The position numbers and the translations under genes were made by a program. DNA of 16,476 nt from Nanobdellota archaeon (GTDB lineage: Archaea > Nanobdellota > Nanobdellia > Pacearchaeales > GW2011-AR1), in assembly GCA_023397215.1 (NCBI GenBank), contig JAEWUG010000029.1:1-16476 (forward strand), written 5' to 3'. Positions 5,973 to 13,318 of this stretch are shown here, piece by piece; positions within the stretch are counted from its first letter, which is position 1; each line of letters opens with the position of its first letter. Below the pieces are notes generated by a model. It did not search any database. It was not told where the DNA came from and saw only the letters and a list, made by a program, of their open reading frames with translations.

Positions 5973-6483
5973 TTTGTTTTTTCCTCCGGATTATTTTTGT
6001 TTGAAAGTTATCTTCTAAATATTTTATAATTTCTTCTTTATCTACATCTAGTCTTCTTGGTTTTCCTTTTTTAACTTTTTTTATTCCAGAATATTTTCCT
6101 GGCCTAGAAAAAACAACTGTTACTTCCAAGCCCATAATACCTACTTCTCGAATATATTCCATACCAGGAATCTCAATATATTCTGGTATTCCAAAACTAA
6201 AAAAGTTCTTTTGAATTTGTTTTTCTAATAAAGTATTTTCCCTTGCTATAAGTAATTTTTTTAATAAATTAAAAGCTTCTTCACGTCTTAAGGTAACTTT
6301 TGTCCCAACTTCTAAACCTGGTCTTACTTGCCAAGTTGGAATTCTTTTTGTTGCTTTAACTTTTATTGGTTTTTTGTTTGTAATGTTTTCTAATAAGATA
6401 ACACCTTTATCTAATTTTTCTCCAGTTCCACCTATATTCAAAACAACTTTTTCTAATTTAAAATTCATTTTTTTATGTTCCAT
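5959..6483 (-). CDS. rpl5: Large-subunit ribosomal protein uL5
   Basis: 174 residues. It binds 5S rRNA and contacts the P-site tRNA. Signatures: KVVLNIGGTGEKLDKG at 12-27, ITNKKPIKVKATKRIPTWQVRPGLEVGTKVTLR, FFSFGIPEYIEIPGMEYIREVGIMGLEVTVVFSRPG, all in family order. A downstream ATG at residue 6 (MNFKLEK) is an alternative start, but the ATG at 6483 forms the recurrent TAA-A-ATG junction with eS4. No Shine-Dalgarno is visible. Confidence 0.97.
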   Translation of the reverse strand: MEHKKMNFKLEKVVLNIGGTGEKLDKGVILLENITNKKPIKVKATKRIPTWQVRPGLEVGTKVTLRREEAFNLLKKLLIARENTLLEKQIQKNFFSFGIPEYIEIPGMEYIREVGIMGLEVTVVFSRPGKYSGIKKVKKGKPRRLDVDKEEIIKYLEDNFQTKIIRRKKQNDNK

Positions 6484-6484
6484 T

Positions 6485-7144
6485 TTAATTTACTACTAAA
6501 AATGTTTTAAAAGGAAGTAAAACTTCATTATCATTTTCTAATTTAATTTTATATTCAAAACCTCTCTTCATTTTTTCAACAGATAATATCTCACCTTTTT
6601 CACCAGCATGTTTACCACCAATTATTTCAACATTAGCTTTTGGTTTTAAAGATAATATTTTTTCTATTTTATTCTCTTTTGTATTAAATACAACTGAATC
6701 CCCAACCTTGAATTCTTTATTATAAATTAAATTTGTTCCATCTTCTAAATTCATTTGAATGTTCTTTTTAGATAAAACTTTTTTACCAATTATTTTTGTT
6801 GTTTTAAATTCTGATTGTTTAGCATCAATTTCATTTAAAACATATTTTTTATTTACGATTTCAAGACGATAATATTTATTTAATTTAGATAAATTAATAG
6901 TATCAAATGCAAAAACAGGAAATTTTTCATCTTTTCTTATTTTATTATTGATTAAAACATTGCCGTTACTTACTATGTATTTTACTTCTTTTCTAGTATT
7001 AGCTATTTTTAATAAATCTCTTAATATCGCAAGGATAGTAATAGACTTATTTTTTGAATGAGAAGGATTTGCAATAAATCTTTGTCTTCTTCCTTTTCTT
7101 GGTATTGGCCAAGTGTTTGGCATTTGTGTTCTTTTTGTATGCAT
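6485..7144 (-). CDS. rps4e: Small-subunit ribosomal protein eS4
   Basis: Archaeal/eukaryotic-type 30S protein, 219 residues against about 240 usually. N terminus MHTKRTQMPNTWPIPRKGRR is typical. An S4-like RNA-binding region lies at about 35-85 (ILAILRDLLKIANTRKEVKYI...NGNVLINNKIRKDEKFP), then a central beta domain with GDSVVF, and a C-terminal KOW motif around IIGGKHAGEKGEIL at 174-187. The junction with uL24 is TAA-A-ATG; unusually for that class it also has AAGGAGG about 12 nt upstream. Confidence 0.96.
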   Translation of the reverse strand: MHTKRTQMPNTWPIPRKGRRQRFIANPSHSKNKSITILAILRDLLKIANTRKEVKYIVSNGNVLINNKIRKDEKFPVFAFDTINLSKLNKYYRLEIVNKKYVLNEIDAKQSEFKTTKIIGKKVLSKKNIQMNLEDGTNLIYNKEFKVGDSVVFNTKENKIEKILSLKPKANVEIIGGKHAGEKGEILSVEKMKRGFEYKIKLENDNEVLLPFKTFLVVN

Positions 7145-7145
7145 T

Positions 7146-7595
7146 TTATTTTTTATCCTCCTTATTATTCTCTGTTTTTAATGAATCTTTCTTTTTTGTT
7201 TCTTCTTGAGTTGATGTTTTTTTATTTAAGTGTTTAAATCTTTTTTTATCTGAATCTTCTAATTTAATAATTTTTATTTTTGAAGGATGAAACCAAACAG
7301 GAACTTTTTCTCCATCTTTTTTAGTAATATTTAATCCTTCAATTTGAACTCTTTGATTATTTACATCCACTAAGGTTACTTTTCCTTGTTTTTTTGTAAA
7401 TTTTCCCCTCATTACTTTTACTTCATCATTTTTTCTAATTTCTATATTTCTTGTTTGATATTTTTCTTTTAATGGTTTATCTAAAGGTGAACTCATAAAT
7501 TTTTGTTTTAAATGTCTTGGAGCATTTGCTAAGAACTTTCTTTGTTTTCTTGGTTGTTTACTACTAATCCAGTTTTTTGAAAATTTGTTTTTCAT
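7146..7595 (-). CDS. rpl24: Large-subunit ribosomal protein uL24 with charged tail
   Basis: Assembly-initiating 50S protein. The archaeal N-terminal part (KQPRKQRKFLANAPRHLKQKFMSSPL) and the KOW motif at about 57-80 (DEVKVMRGKFTKKQGKV) are normal, and VPVWFHPSKIKIIKL at 98-112 ends the fold. Residues from about 125 onward form a Lys/Glu/Thr tail of some 25 residues without hydrophobic pattern, bringing the total to 149. The start follows the uL14 stop as TAA-A-ATG and has no Shine-Dalgarno. Confidence 0.96.
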   Translation of the reverse strand: MKNKFSKNWISSKQPRKQRKFLANAPRHLKQKFMSSPLDKPLKEKYQTRNIEIRKNDEVKVMRGKFTKKQGKVTLVDVNNQRVQIEGLNITKKDGEKVPVWFHPSKIKIIKLEDSDKKRFKHLNKKTSTQEETKKKDSLKTENNKEDKK

Positions 7596-7596
7596 T

Positions 7597-7998
7597 TTAA
7601 TATACTATTGACGCAATTTTTGCGACCTCCTTCCATCTTTCTTGAACTTCTCTTGCAATAGGTCCTTTTATTTGAGTACCTTTTGGATTTCCTTTATCAT
7701 CTTTTAATAAAACAACTGCATTGTCTGTAAAACAAACTCGTTCACCACTAAATCTTCTCCATGATTTTTTTTGTCTTACTACAACGGCATCAAAAACTTC
7801 TCCTTTCATTTTTGGATCTCCTTTTCTAACTGAAACTTTTACTTGATCAGCAACTTTAGCATAACCTTGTCTACCTTTTTTTGTTTTACCTCGTTTAACT
7901 GAAACAACTTTTACAATTCTTGCTCCACTATTGTCAGCAGCATCAACTACACTTCCTATATTCAATGCTCTTGTTGGTTTTGCAGTTATTGATTTCAT
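7597..7998 (-). CDS. rpl14: Large-subunit ribosomal protein uL14
   Basis: 133 residues. It lies at the subunit interface and is highly conserved: ALNIGSVVDAADNSGARIVKVVSV, GRQGYAKVADQVKVSVRKGDPKMKGEVFDAVVVRQKK, and C-terminal NPKGTQIKGPIAREVQERW with KEVAKIASIVY all match the family. The N terminus is about the archaeal norm. The junction with uS17 is TAA-A-ATG and no Shine-Dalgarno is seen. Confidence 0.98.
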   Translation of the reverse strand: MKSITAKPTRALNIGSVVDAADNSGARIVKVVSVKRGKTKKGRQGYAKVADQVKVSVRKGDPKMKGEVFDAVVVRQKKSWRRFSGERVCFTDNAVVLLKDDKGNPKGTQIKGPIAREVQERWKEVAKIASIVY

Positions 7999-7999
7999 T

Positions 8000-8353
8000 T
8001 TATAATTTTTGTTTAATTAATTTAGTTACAACAAAATGTATTGTTTTGCTTATTGGTCTAGTTTCTTCAATTAAAACTCTATCACCAACATTTATTTGAC
8101 TAGATAAACAATCAGGTAATCTTGCTTGTATTTTTGTTTTTCTTTTTTCATATCTATCATACTTTTCTATTTTCATCATTCTTTCTAATTGGATTGTTAA
8201 TTTGCCTATTGTTTTTTTAATTACATCTCCTTCAAAGTTTCTTCCTCGTAATTTTAATTTTTTTTCACCATGAAATGGACAATATTTATCATTACAATTA
8301 ACTTTTGTTTCTTCTACTTTCTCTATTTTTTTGTTTGTTTTTTCTTTTGCCAT
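8000..8353 (-). CDS. rps17: Small-subunit ribosomal protein uS17
   Basis: 117 residues; OB-fold protein binding the 5' domain of 16S rRNA. The archaeal signature with C20, C25 and H28 (CNDKYCPFHG), then LKLRGRNFEGDVIKKTIGKLTIQ and the C-terminal NVGDRVLIEETRPISKTIHFVV are clear. The first 17 residues are a Lys/Glu-rich extension. It follows aIF1 directly with TAA-A-ATG, so the RNase P subunit gene that many archaea keep between these two is missing here. Confidence 0.96.
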   Translation of the reverse strand: MAKEKTNKKIEKVEETKVNCNDKYCPFHGEKKLKLRGRNFEGDVIKKTIGKLTIQLERMMKIEKYDRYEKRKTKIQARLPDCLSSQINVGDRVLIEETRPISKTIHFVVTKLIKQKL

Positions 8354-8354
8354 T

Positions 8355-8654
8355 TTAAATTGTTATTTGATCTTGTGTAAAACCTTCTTTTATTAGCAAG
8401 TTAAAGACTTTATCTTTATGATTACCTTGTAGTTCTATTTGTTTATTTTTAATAGTTCCACCACAAGCTAATTTTGCTTTAAAGTTTTTTGCTATGGATT
8501 TAATGTCGACACCGTCATCAAACCCTGAGACAATAGTTGATATTTTCCCAAAACGTCTTTTTTCAAGTTTAACGTTTATTTGTTGTTGTGTTCTTGCAAT
8601 TTCCCCACAAACACATGCAGGTGTTGGAAGACCACATTTTGGACATATATCCAC
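8355..8654 (-). CDS. sui1: Translation initiation factor aIF1 (SUI1 family), GTG start
   Basis: Factor that binds the 30S subunit and helps check start-codon selection. 99 residues. An N-terminal zinc knuckle (C4, C7, C14, C16) precedes the SUI1 fold: KRRFGKISTIVSGF at about 32-46, ACGGTIKNKQIELQGNHKDKV at 63-83, and a C-terminal LIKEGFTQDQITI. The start codon is GTG; an ATG would have to be internal and would lose the zinc knuckle. The junction is TAA-A-GTG, the only GTG in that series, and an AAGGAG lies about 12 nt upstream. An embedded aIF1 gene within the ribosomal operon is known in archaea. Confidence 0.95.
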   Translation of the reverse strand: MDICPKCGLPTPACVCGEIARTQQQINVKLEKRRFGKISTIVSGFDDGVDIKSIAKNFKAKLACGGTIKNKQIELQGNHKDKVFNLLIKEGFTQDQITI

Positions 8655-8655
8655 T

Positions 8656-8814
8656 TTATTTTTTATCTCCTTGTTTATTTTTTTCTAATGTTAATAATTT
8701 TGCAATTTCCTTTTTAATGGTTTTCTTTTTTGTTGGTTGTTTTAATAATTCTATTTTTAATTCTTTTAATTTATTCTCATTTTCTTTTTTTGTATTTTTA
8801 ATTTTTTCTGCCAT
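8656..8814 (-). CDS. rpl29: Large-subunit ribosomal protein uL29, reduced to 52 residues
   Basis: Small helical-hairpin protein near the polypeptide exit tunnel. The frame between uS3 and aIF1 encodes 52 residues: ENKLKELKIELLKQ forms the first helix and KTIKKEIAKLLTLEKNK the second, which is the uL29 layout. The family usually has 60-70 residues; here the linker between the helices and the N terminus are short, and more than a third of the residues are Lys. Its place between uS3 and aIF1 is the standard uL29 position. The ATG shares a base with the uS3 stop (TAATG), and the stop is followed by A-GTG of aIF1. Confidence 0.88.
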   Translation of the reverse strand: MAEKIKNTKKENENKLKELKIELLKQPTKKKTIKKEIAKLLTLEKNKQGDKK

Positions 8815-9494
8815 TATTTCTTTTTAACTTTTTTAGTTTTTAATTTAATTGGTTTTTCTGTTTCTTCTTCATTCTTTAAATTTGAATTAATTGTATTTAT
8901 TACATCTTCTATTTTAAATTGATCATGAATTATTACATTCGGTGGTAAAATTGAAACTTGAATTCCAATAACACCTTGTTTTGTTTCTGCTATTGACTCA
9001 CCTTTATCTACAATATTTGAAGGTTCTCCTGTTTTTTTAAGATAACCATAATTAAATCTCCAAACACGAGCTCTATCACTTGGTAATTTTCCTGAAACTC
9101 TAAGTTCTGCACCTAATGCTCCTGCTTTTTTTATTCTTGAAAGAAGTTTATAACTTACTGCCTTATATTTTGAAGCACCAAATCTTTCAAGTGTTAATGC
9201 AATTTCATCTGCAACTAATTGAGCATCAAATTCTGGATGAAGAATTTCATCTATGTCTATATGAGGATTTTCCATATTAAAACGTTTCTTTAATATTCTT
9301 GTTAAATCATTAATTTTTTCTCCTTTTTTACCTATTATCCAACCGGGTTTATGTGTAGAGATTATAACTTTTTCACCAACCGGAGTATATTCTATTTTTA
9401 CTCTTGAAATTCTACCTTTACCAAACATCTTTTTTACAAATAATTTAACATTATATTCGTCTTTTCTTACATTCACAAATTTTTTTTCTTCCAT
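8814..9494 (-). CDS. rps3: Small-subunit ribosomal protein uS3
   Basis: 226 residues; forms part of the mRNA entry channel. A type-2 KH domain contains GWIIGKKGEKI at 51-61 (GxxG loop IGKKG), followed by LVADEIALTLERFGASKYKAV and the C-terminal S3 domain with GALGAELRVSGKLPSDRARVWRFNYGYLKKTGEP and VIGIQVSILPP. Residues after about 200 form a short charged tail ending in KTKKVKKK. The junction with uL22 is TAA-A-ATG without a Shine-Dalgarno. Confidence 0.97.
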   Translation of the reverse strand: MEEKKFVNVRKDEYNVKLFVKKMFGKGRISRVKIEYTPVGEKVIISTHKPGWIIGKKGEKINDLTRILKKRFNMENPHIDIDEILHPEFDAQLVADEIALTLERFGASKYKAVSYKLLSRIKKAGALGAELRVSGKLPSDRARVWRFNYGYLKKTGEPSNIVDKGESIAETKQGVIGIQVSILPPNVIIHDQFKIEDVINTINSNLKNEEETEKPIKLKTKKVKKK

Positions 9495-9495
9495 T

Positions 9496-10122
9496 TTATT
9501 TTTTTATTTTTTTAATTAATTTAGTTTTATCTTTTGCTTCTAAATAAATATGAGTTCTTTTTGATTGTCTTCCACCACTTTTTCTTGTAGAAGAAGCTTT
9601 ATTTGAAATTGCTAATGTAATAATAGGATCTTCAATTCCAGCAACTATTGAATTTGCTTTTAGTTGCTTTACAATATCTTTGATTGCAATAGACGCATTT
9701 TTCGGAAATCTTGCACCAGCAATTCCTTTTCCTCTTTGATGAGGTACTTCTAAACCAGTCATTTTAACAGGTATTTTTTCTTGAATAACACCTTCTAAAA
9801 GTTTAATAGCATTTTCTGGAGATTTGTGTTTAATCATCTTACAAATTGCTTTTGAATCTTTTGGTGAAATTTTTAATGAATAACCATTAACGCATGCTTT
9901 TTCTTTTTTTGGAATTTCCTTTGCTTTTTCTTTTTGTTTTTTTTCTTTTTTTTGTGGTTCTTCTTTTTTTTCTGTAATAGTTTCTTCTTTTGATATAGCT
10001 TCTTCTTTTATTAGTGGTTTTTCTTCTTTAGAAAGGATTTTTTCTTTTACAATTTCTTTCTTTTTAGATTCTACATTTGTTTTTTTTGTAGTACTTTGTT
10101 TTTTAGTTTTTTCTTCTACCAT
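9496..10122 (-). CDS. rpl22: Large-subunit ribosomal protein uL22 with long Lys/Glu extension
   Basis: Lines the exit tunnel. From the ATG at 10122 it has 208 residues; the uL22 fold starts at about residue 78 (VNGYSLKISPKDSKAICKMI) and continues through SPENAIKLLEGVIQEK, the tunnel loop with HQRGKGIAGARFPKNAS, and SGGRQSKRTHIYLEAK at the end. Residues 1-77 are almost entirely Lys, Glu, Ser, Thr, Ile, and look unstructured or helical. The frame could extend to a GTG at 10143, but the ATG lies 1 nt after the uS19 stop, the operon's usual spacing, so it is preferred. Confidence 0.95.
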   Translation of the reverse strand: MVEEKTKKQSTTKKTNVESKKKEIVKEKILSKEEKPLIKEEAISKEETITEKKEEPQKKEKKQKEKAKEIPKKEKACVNGYSLKISPKDSKAICKMIKHKSPENAIKLLEGVIQEKIPVKMTGLEVPHQRGKGIAGARFPKNASIAIKDIVKQLKANSIVAGIEDPIITLAISNKASSTRKSGGRQSKRTHIYLEAKDKTKLIKKIKK

Positions 10123-10123
10123 T

Positions 10124-10525
10124 TTATTTTTTCTTTGATGCACTTGATTTAGTTGCGCCTACACCAGCTTTAGTATGTTTTGCTATTTTTCTTGTTAATG
10201 CAAATTCTCCTAATCTATGACCTAACATTTGTTCAATTATTAAAACCTTCTCGTATTCTTTTCCATTATAGATATAAATTGTTTTTCCAACCATTTTAGG
10301 AACAATGATTAATTCTCTATCATGTGTTTTAATTAATTTATTTTTAGCTAATTTTTTTTCACTTCTCTTTACAAATTTTTCAATAATATCATAGTTTCTT
10401 AAAATAGCTCTTCTTGGACGAGATTTTACTAATTTTGCAAATTCTCTTAAATCTAATTTTTTTAATTCATCTATTTCAATTCCTCTATATGATTTCTCTT
10501 TTCCTTTGTGTAATACATCTACCAT
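10124..10525 (-). CDS. rps19: Small-subunit ribosomal protein uS19
   Basis: 133 residues, archaeal length. Sits in the 30S head. Typical blocks: KSYRGIEIDELKKLDLREFAKLVKSRPRRAI, KTHDRELIIVPKMVGKTIYIYNGKEYEKVLI and MLGHRLGEFALTRKIAKHTKAGVGATKSS. The ATG shares one base with the uL2 stop (TAATG), and a GGGAGG in the final uL2 codons lies about 11 nt upstream as a Shine-Dalgarno. Confidence 0.97.
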   Translation of the reverse strand: MVDVLHKGKEKSYRGIEIDELKKLDLREFAKLVKSRPRRAILRNYDIIEKFVKRSEKKLAKNKLIKTHDRELIIVPKMVGKTIYIYNGKEYEKVLIIEQMLGHRLGEFALTRKIAKHTKAGVGATKSSASKKK

Positions 10526-11226
10526 TATCTTTTCTTCCTCCCTGTTCTTCTAGGCCTGATTAAACCAACTTTTTTACCAGGAGCAGCATTTCTTTTAGCA
10601 ATCTTGCTTTTAACTCTTTTTCCTCTACCTGAACCAAATGGATGGTCTATTGCATTCATTGCTACTGCAGAAGTTCTTGGCCATAATTTTGATTTTGATT
10701 TTTTAATATAAAATTGTTTACCTGCTTTTAAGATAGGTTTTTCTTTTGCTCCATCACCAGCTAAAACACCAATTGTAACTCTACTGTTTAAATCAAAAAC
10801 TTTTTCTTTTTTTGAAGGCATTAAAATAGTTGCTTTTCCATTATTTTTATTTTGCAATAATCCAGAATTTCCACCTGTTTTGATAAATTTTCCACCATCA
10901 TATAATGTATGTTCAATATTACAAACATCAATTCCAATTTTAACATCTTTTAATTGAGCAATATCACCAGGCTTATCACCACCATAATTAATTTTTTGGC
11001 CAACATAAAGATTTTTTATTGCAAGATAATGAAATGTTTCTCCTTTATTATTTTTTAATTTTGCAATTGGAGCAGAATGACTTGGTAAAGAAAATAATTT
11101 AATTACTTCATATTCACCATTAAGATTTGAAGGATAACCTACTTTAATACCCATAGAAGCTTTTTTTCTAACTCTATAAGTTGGACTTCCTCTTCCACGT
11201 CTTTGTTGAATAATTCTTTTACCCAT
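10525..11226 (-). CDS. rpl2: Large-subunit ribosomal protein uL2
   Basis: 233 residues. It supports the peptidyl-transferase centre and subunit joining. Visible are the N-terminal RGRGSPTYR, the SH3-like middle with VGQKINYGGDKPGDIAQLKDVKIGIDVCNIE, and C-terminal SAVAMNAIDHPFGSGRGKRV, which contains the first His of the conserved DHPxG motif. The protein ends RNAAPGKKVGLIRPRRTGRKKR. The junction with uL23 is TAA-A-ATG, preceded by only a weak AGG. Confidence 0.98.
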   Translation of the reverse strand: MGKRIIQQRRGRGSPTYRVRKKASMGIKVGYPSNLNGEYEVIKLFSLPSHSAPIAKLKNNKGETFHYLAIKNLYVGQKINYGGDKPGDIAQLKDVKIGIDVCNIEHTLYDGGKFIKTGGNSGLLQNKNNGKATILMPSKKEKVFDLNSRVTIGVLAGDGAKEKPILKAGKQFYIKKSKSKLWPRTSAVAMNAIDHPFGSGRGKRVKSKIAKRNAAPGKKVGLIRPRRTGRKKR

Positions 11227-11227
11227 T

Positions 11228-11482
11228 TTACATTAAACCTAATTTTGTTGCAATATCAATTGCAGGATATTTTGAATTTAGTTTTACATAAGCATATTTT
11301 TTGTTTAGTCTTGTAAATGTTCTTATTTTATCTACTTTAACATTGAATAAATCTTCTACTTCTTTTTTTATTTCAGGTTTTTTAATTGCTCTATCTACTT
11401 GAAAAACTAAAACATTATCAACTTCAATTTGTCTTACAATCTTTTCTGTTGAAATTATTTTTTCTAAGATTATTGTTTTCAT
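11228..11482 (-). CDS. rpl23: Large-subunit ribosomal protein uL23
   Basis: 84 residues, the archaeal size. Tunnel-exit protein and docking site for SRP and chaperones. The opening IILEKIISTEKIVRQIE, the central IKKPEIKKEVEDLFNVKVDKIRTF and the ending KKYAYVKLNSKYPAIDIATKLGLM follow the family. The ATG overlaps the uL4 stop (ATGA) with GGAGA about 9 nt upstream in the uL4 coding end. Confidence 0.97.
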   Translation of the reverse strand: MKTIILEKIISTEKIVRQIEVDNVLVFQVDRAIKKPEIKKEVEDLFNVKVDKIRTFTRLNKKYAYVKLNSKYPAIDIATKLGLM

Positions 11483-12264
11483 TTGAATCTTTCTCCAATT
11501 TCATTTATTGCTTCATTAGTATAACAAGTGATTCTTCCAGGAACACCATTTGGTGCTAAATCTGAAATTTTTAATTCATTTACCTTAATAATATCAAAAC
11601 CTTTTTGTTTGAAATCTTGTTTAGAAGAAATAACTAATAAAAGACCTGCATTTGATTTATATTTTCTTCCTCTCATTTTTCCACGACCTGCTCTGATTGT
11701 TTTTATTTTTAATACTTTGTCAAAGTTTTCATTAAATAATGTTTTTAGTAATTTTAAGAAATCTTTTGTTTTTAATTTTAAAACATCGTCGCTTAATATA
11801 AAACCTGATTTAATTTTAGTATTATATTTTTTTGCTAAATAATCTTCATTAATTGTACCAGCAAAAGCAGAATTATATGCAAGTAATAATTCTTTTTTAT
11901 TTATTTTCTTAAATAAGTTTTTTTCAGAACGAGGAGCATGAGGACTTCTTCCACCTCTTGCACTTGAAACAGTTGCACCTACCCAATTAAAAGAAGAACC
12001 ATTTCTAGACATAATTTTTCTTGGAACTCTTGAAATACCTTTACCATATGTTGTTTTCCAAACATGTCTTCTATGTCTTAAAATTCCAGAAGCAGAATAA
12101 CCTGCACCTGCACCAGGCATAGCACCATAACTTTGAGTATAAGCTAATTTTTGAGCTTCATAAACTTTTAATAAAATATCTTCTCTTATCCTACTAGAAA
12201 AATTCTCAGGTAAAGTTATTTCTTTTTTTGATTTTGCATCTTTTTCAATTATTTGTGTTTTCAT
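11479..12264 (-). CDS. rpl4: Large-subunit ribosomal protein uL4
   Basis: 261 residues. The extended loop that reaches the exit tunnel is recognisable as SGILRHRRHVWKTTYGKGISRVPRKIMSR and VGATVSSARGGRSPHAPRSEKNL at about 60-115. KTIRAGRGKMRGRKYKSNAGLLLVIS and ISDLAPNGVPGRITCYTNEAI near the C terminus are standard archaeal uL4 blocks. The start overlaps the uL3 stop by 4 nt (ATGA), with a weak GAGG further upstream. Confidence 0.98.
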   Translation of the reverse strand: MKTQIIEKDAKSKKEITLPENFSSRIREDILLKVYEAQKLAYTQSYGAMPGAGAGYSASGILRHRRHVWKTTYGKGISRVPRKIMSRNGSSFNWVGATVSSARGGRSPHAPRSEKNLFKKINKKELLLAYNSAFAGTINEDYLAKKYNTKIKSGFILSDDVLKLKTKDFLKLLKTLFNENFDKVLKIKTIRAGRGKMRGRKYKSNAGLLLVISSKQDFKQKGFDIIKVNELKISDLAPNGVPGRITCYTNEAINEIGERFK

Positions 12265-13208
12265 CTTATACTTAATACCTCATAATTTTCTTTTTGTTTA
12301 TATTTTTTTGCTCTTTTTGGAAGTGTTAAAATAAGAGGTCTTTTTGTTGGACCTTGAACAGAACCTTTTAATAAAATATATTCTGTTTTAATGTTTCCAT
12401 ATTTATGAAATCCTTGTTTTGGATTAATATTATCTGAATCTATTTTTCCTATTTTTAAAATCAAACTATTATAAGAAACTCTTGTATGAAATCCTGTTTG
12501 TCCTGCTTGTGGGGCTCTAAATGTTACTCTTGAAGGAGTCCAAGGAGCAAGTGAACCAGGTCTTCTTTGTCCTTTTTCAGATTTACTTGCTTTTAATGCA
12601 ATTCCAAATCTTTTAACAGGACCTTGTGTTCCATAACCTTTAGTTACTGCATGAACATCTAATAATCCTTGATTGAAAATATCTGTTAAAAAGATGTCTT
12701 TATTTATATTAGATTTAACCCATGCTAATTTCTCAGAAGAATTTTCTCCAGAAATTTTGATTTCAGAAAAGTAAGGTTTTTTTGTTCCTATTGAAGTTTT
12801 ATCAACATTACTATAAACTAAAACTCTTAAATCATCGAATTCTAAATTTTCAGGTAATTGTTTAACTTGTTTTGATACTTTTAATTTTCTTTTTAATTTT
12901 TTTTCATTAGAAACTACAAATTCTTGAGATAATTTTTTATTTTTATAAACTCTAACAGAATAAATTTTCATTGAAGGACATTCAACAATTGTTGCAGGAA
13001 TAACTATCCTTTTTCCTTTTGTTAATGAATCTTGAGAATTATCATGTACAAAAACAGAAGTCATTGAAACTTTATAGCCTATAAAACCTGCTAATTTTGT
13101 ATCAGGAGTATTAATTTGTGTCCAGTTTACTCTAGGTAAGATCTTTTTTGCTCGTACCCTTGGGTAAAATTGTAAACTTCCTTTTCTTATTCTATTATTA
13201 TCTGCCAT
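12261..13208 (-). CDS. rpl3: Large-subunit ribosomal protein uL3, first gene of the operon
   Basis: 315 residues, slightly short of the archaeal average. The N terminus RKGSLQFYPRVRAKKILPRVNW is the archaeal opening. LDVHAVTKGYGTQGPVKRFGIALK at about 184-207 and KGQRRPGSLAPWTPSRVTFRAPQAGQTGFHTR carry the loop that reaches the peptidyl-transferase centre, and VQGPTKRPLILT closes the fold. There is no Shine-Dalgarno before the ATG. The gene is preceded by a probable leader of about 120 nt with hairpins, described separately, so it may differ in regulation from the leaderless single genes nearby. Confidence 0.98.
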   Translation of the reverse strand: MADNNRIRKGSLQFYPRVRAKKILPRVNWTQINTPDTKLAGFIGYKVSMTSVFVHDNSQDSLTKGKRIVIPATIVECPSMKIYSVRVYKNKKLSQEFVVSNEKKLKRKLKVSKQVKQLPENLEFDDLRVLVYSNVDKTSIGTKKPYFSEIKISGENSSEKLAWVKSNINKDIFLTDIFNQGLLDVHAVTKGYGTQGPVKRFGIALKASKSEKGQRRPGSLAPWTPSRVTFRAPQAGQTGFHTRVSYNSLILKIGKIDSDNINPKQGFHKYGNIKTEYILLKGSVQGPTKRPLILTLPKRAKKYKQKENYEVLSIR

Positions 13209-13226
13209 TTTATTGATTTGAAAACT

Positions 13227-13318
13227 GAGGAGTATTACTAAGACTCTTCAATTGAAACTAACTTAAACCAACCAAATTTAAGTAAAATTACCTGGTCTAA
13301 ACATTCAAGTTTTAAACC
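13227..13318 (-). promoter_or_regulatory. Structured leader upstream of uL3 (three hairpins)
   Basis: Three inverted repeats follow one another between the presumed promoter and uL3. In transcript order: 13318-13294 (GGUUUAAAAC/GUUUAGACC, nine pairs with a bulged A and one G-U, loop UUGAAU), 13283-13261 (ACUUAAA/UUUAAGU, seven pairs, 9-nt loop), and 13249-13227 (GAAGAGU/ACUCCUC, one A-C mismatch). The last ends 18 nt before the ATG. They could be binding sites for a ribosomal protein that controls the operon. Alternatively, the TTTAAAA and CTTAAA sequences inside them may be additional TATA boxes, making the hairpins incidental. Confidence 0.4.

Noticed and set aside
9900..10120. TTCTTT-rich tract as a regulatory repeat
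   Set aside because: It is the coding strand complement of the Lys/Glu extension of uL22 (AAA/GAA codons) and needs no separate explanation.
10610..10670. uL2 with HPFG in place of HPHG near the peptidyl-transferase loop
   Set aside because: The important first His is kept, and I recall Phe at this place in some archaeal uL2, so it is not evidence of loss of function.
11528..11842. 104-codon plus-strand frame inside uL4
   Set aside because: Shadow of uL4, no start signal.
13247..13256. Palindrome TTCAATTGAA in the uL3 leader
   Set aside because: Short AT-rich palindrome overlapping the hairpin described; not informative alone.
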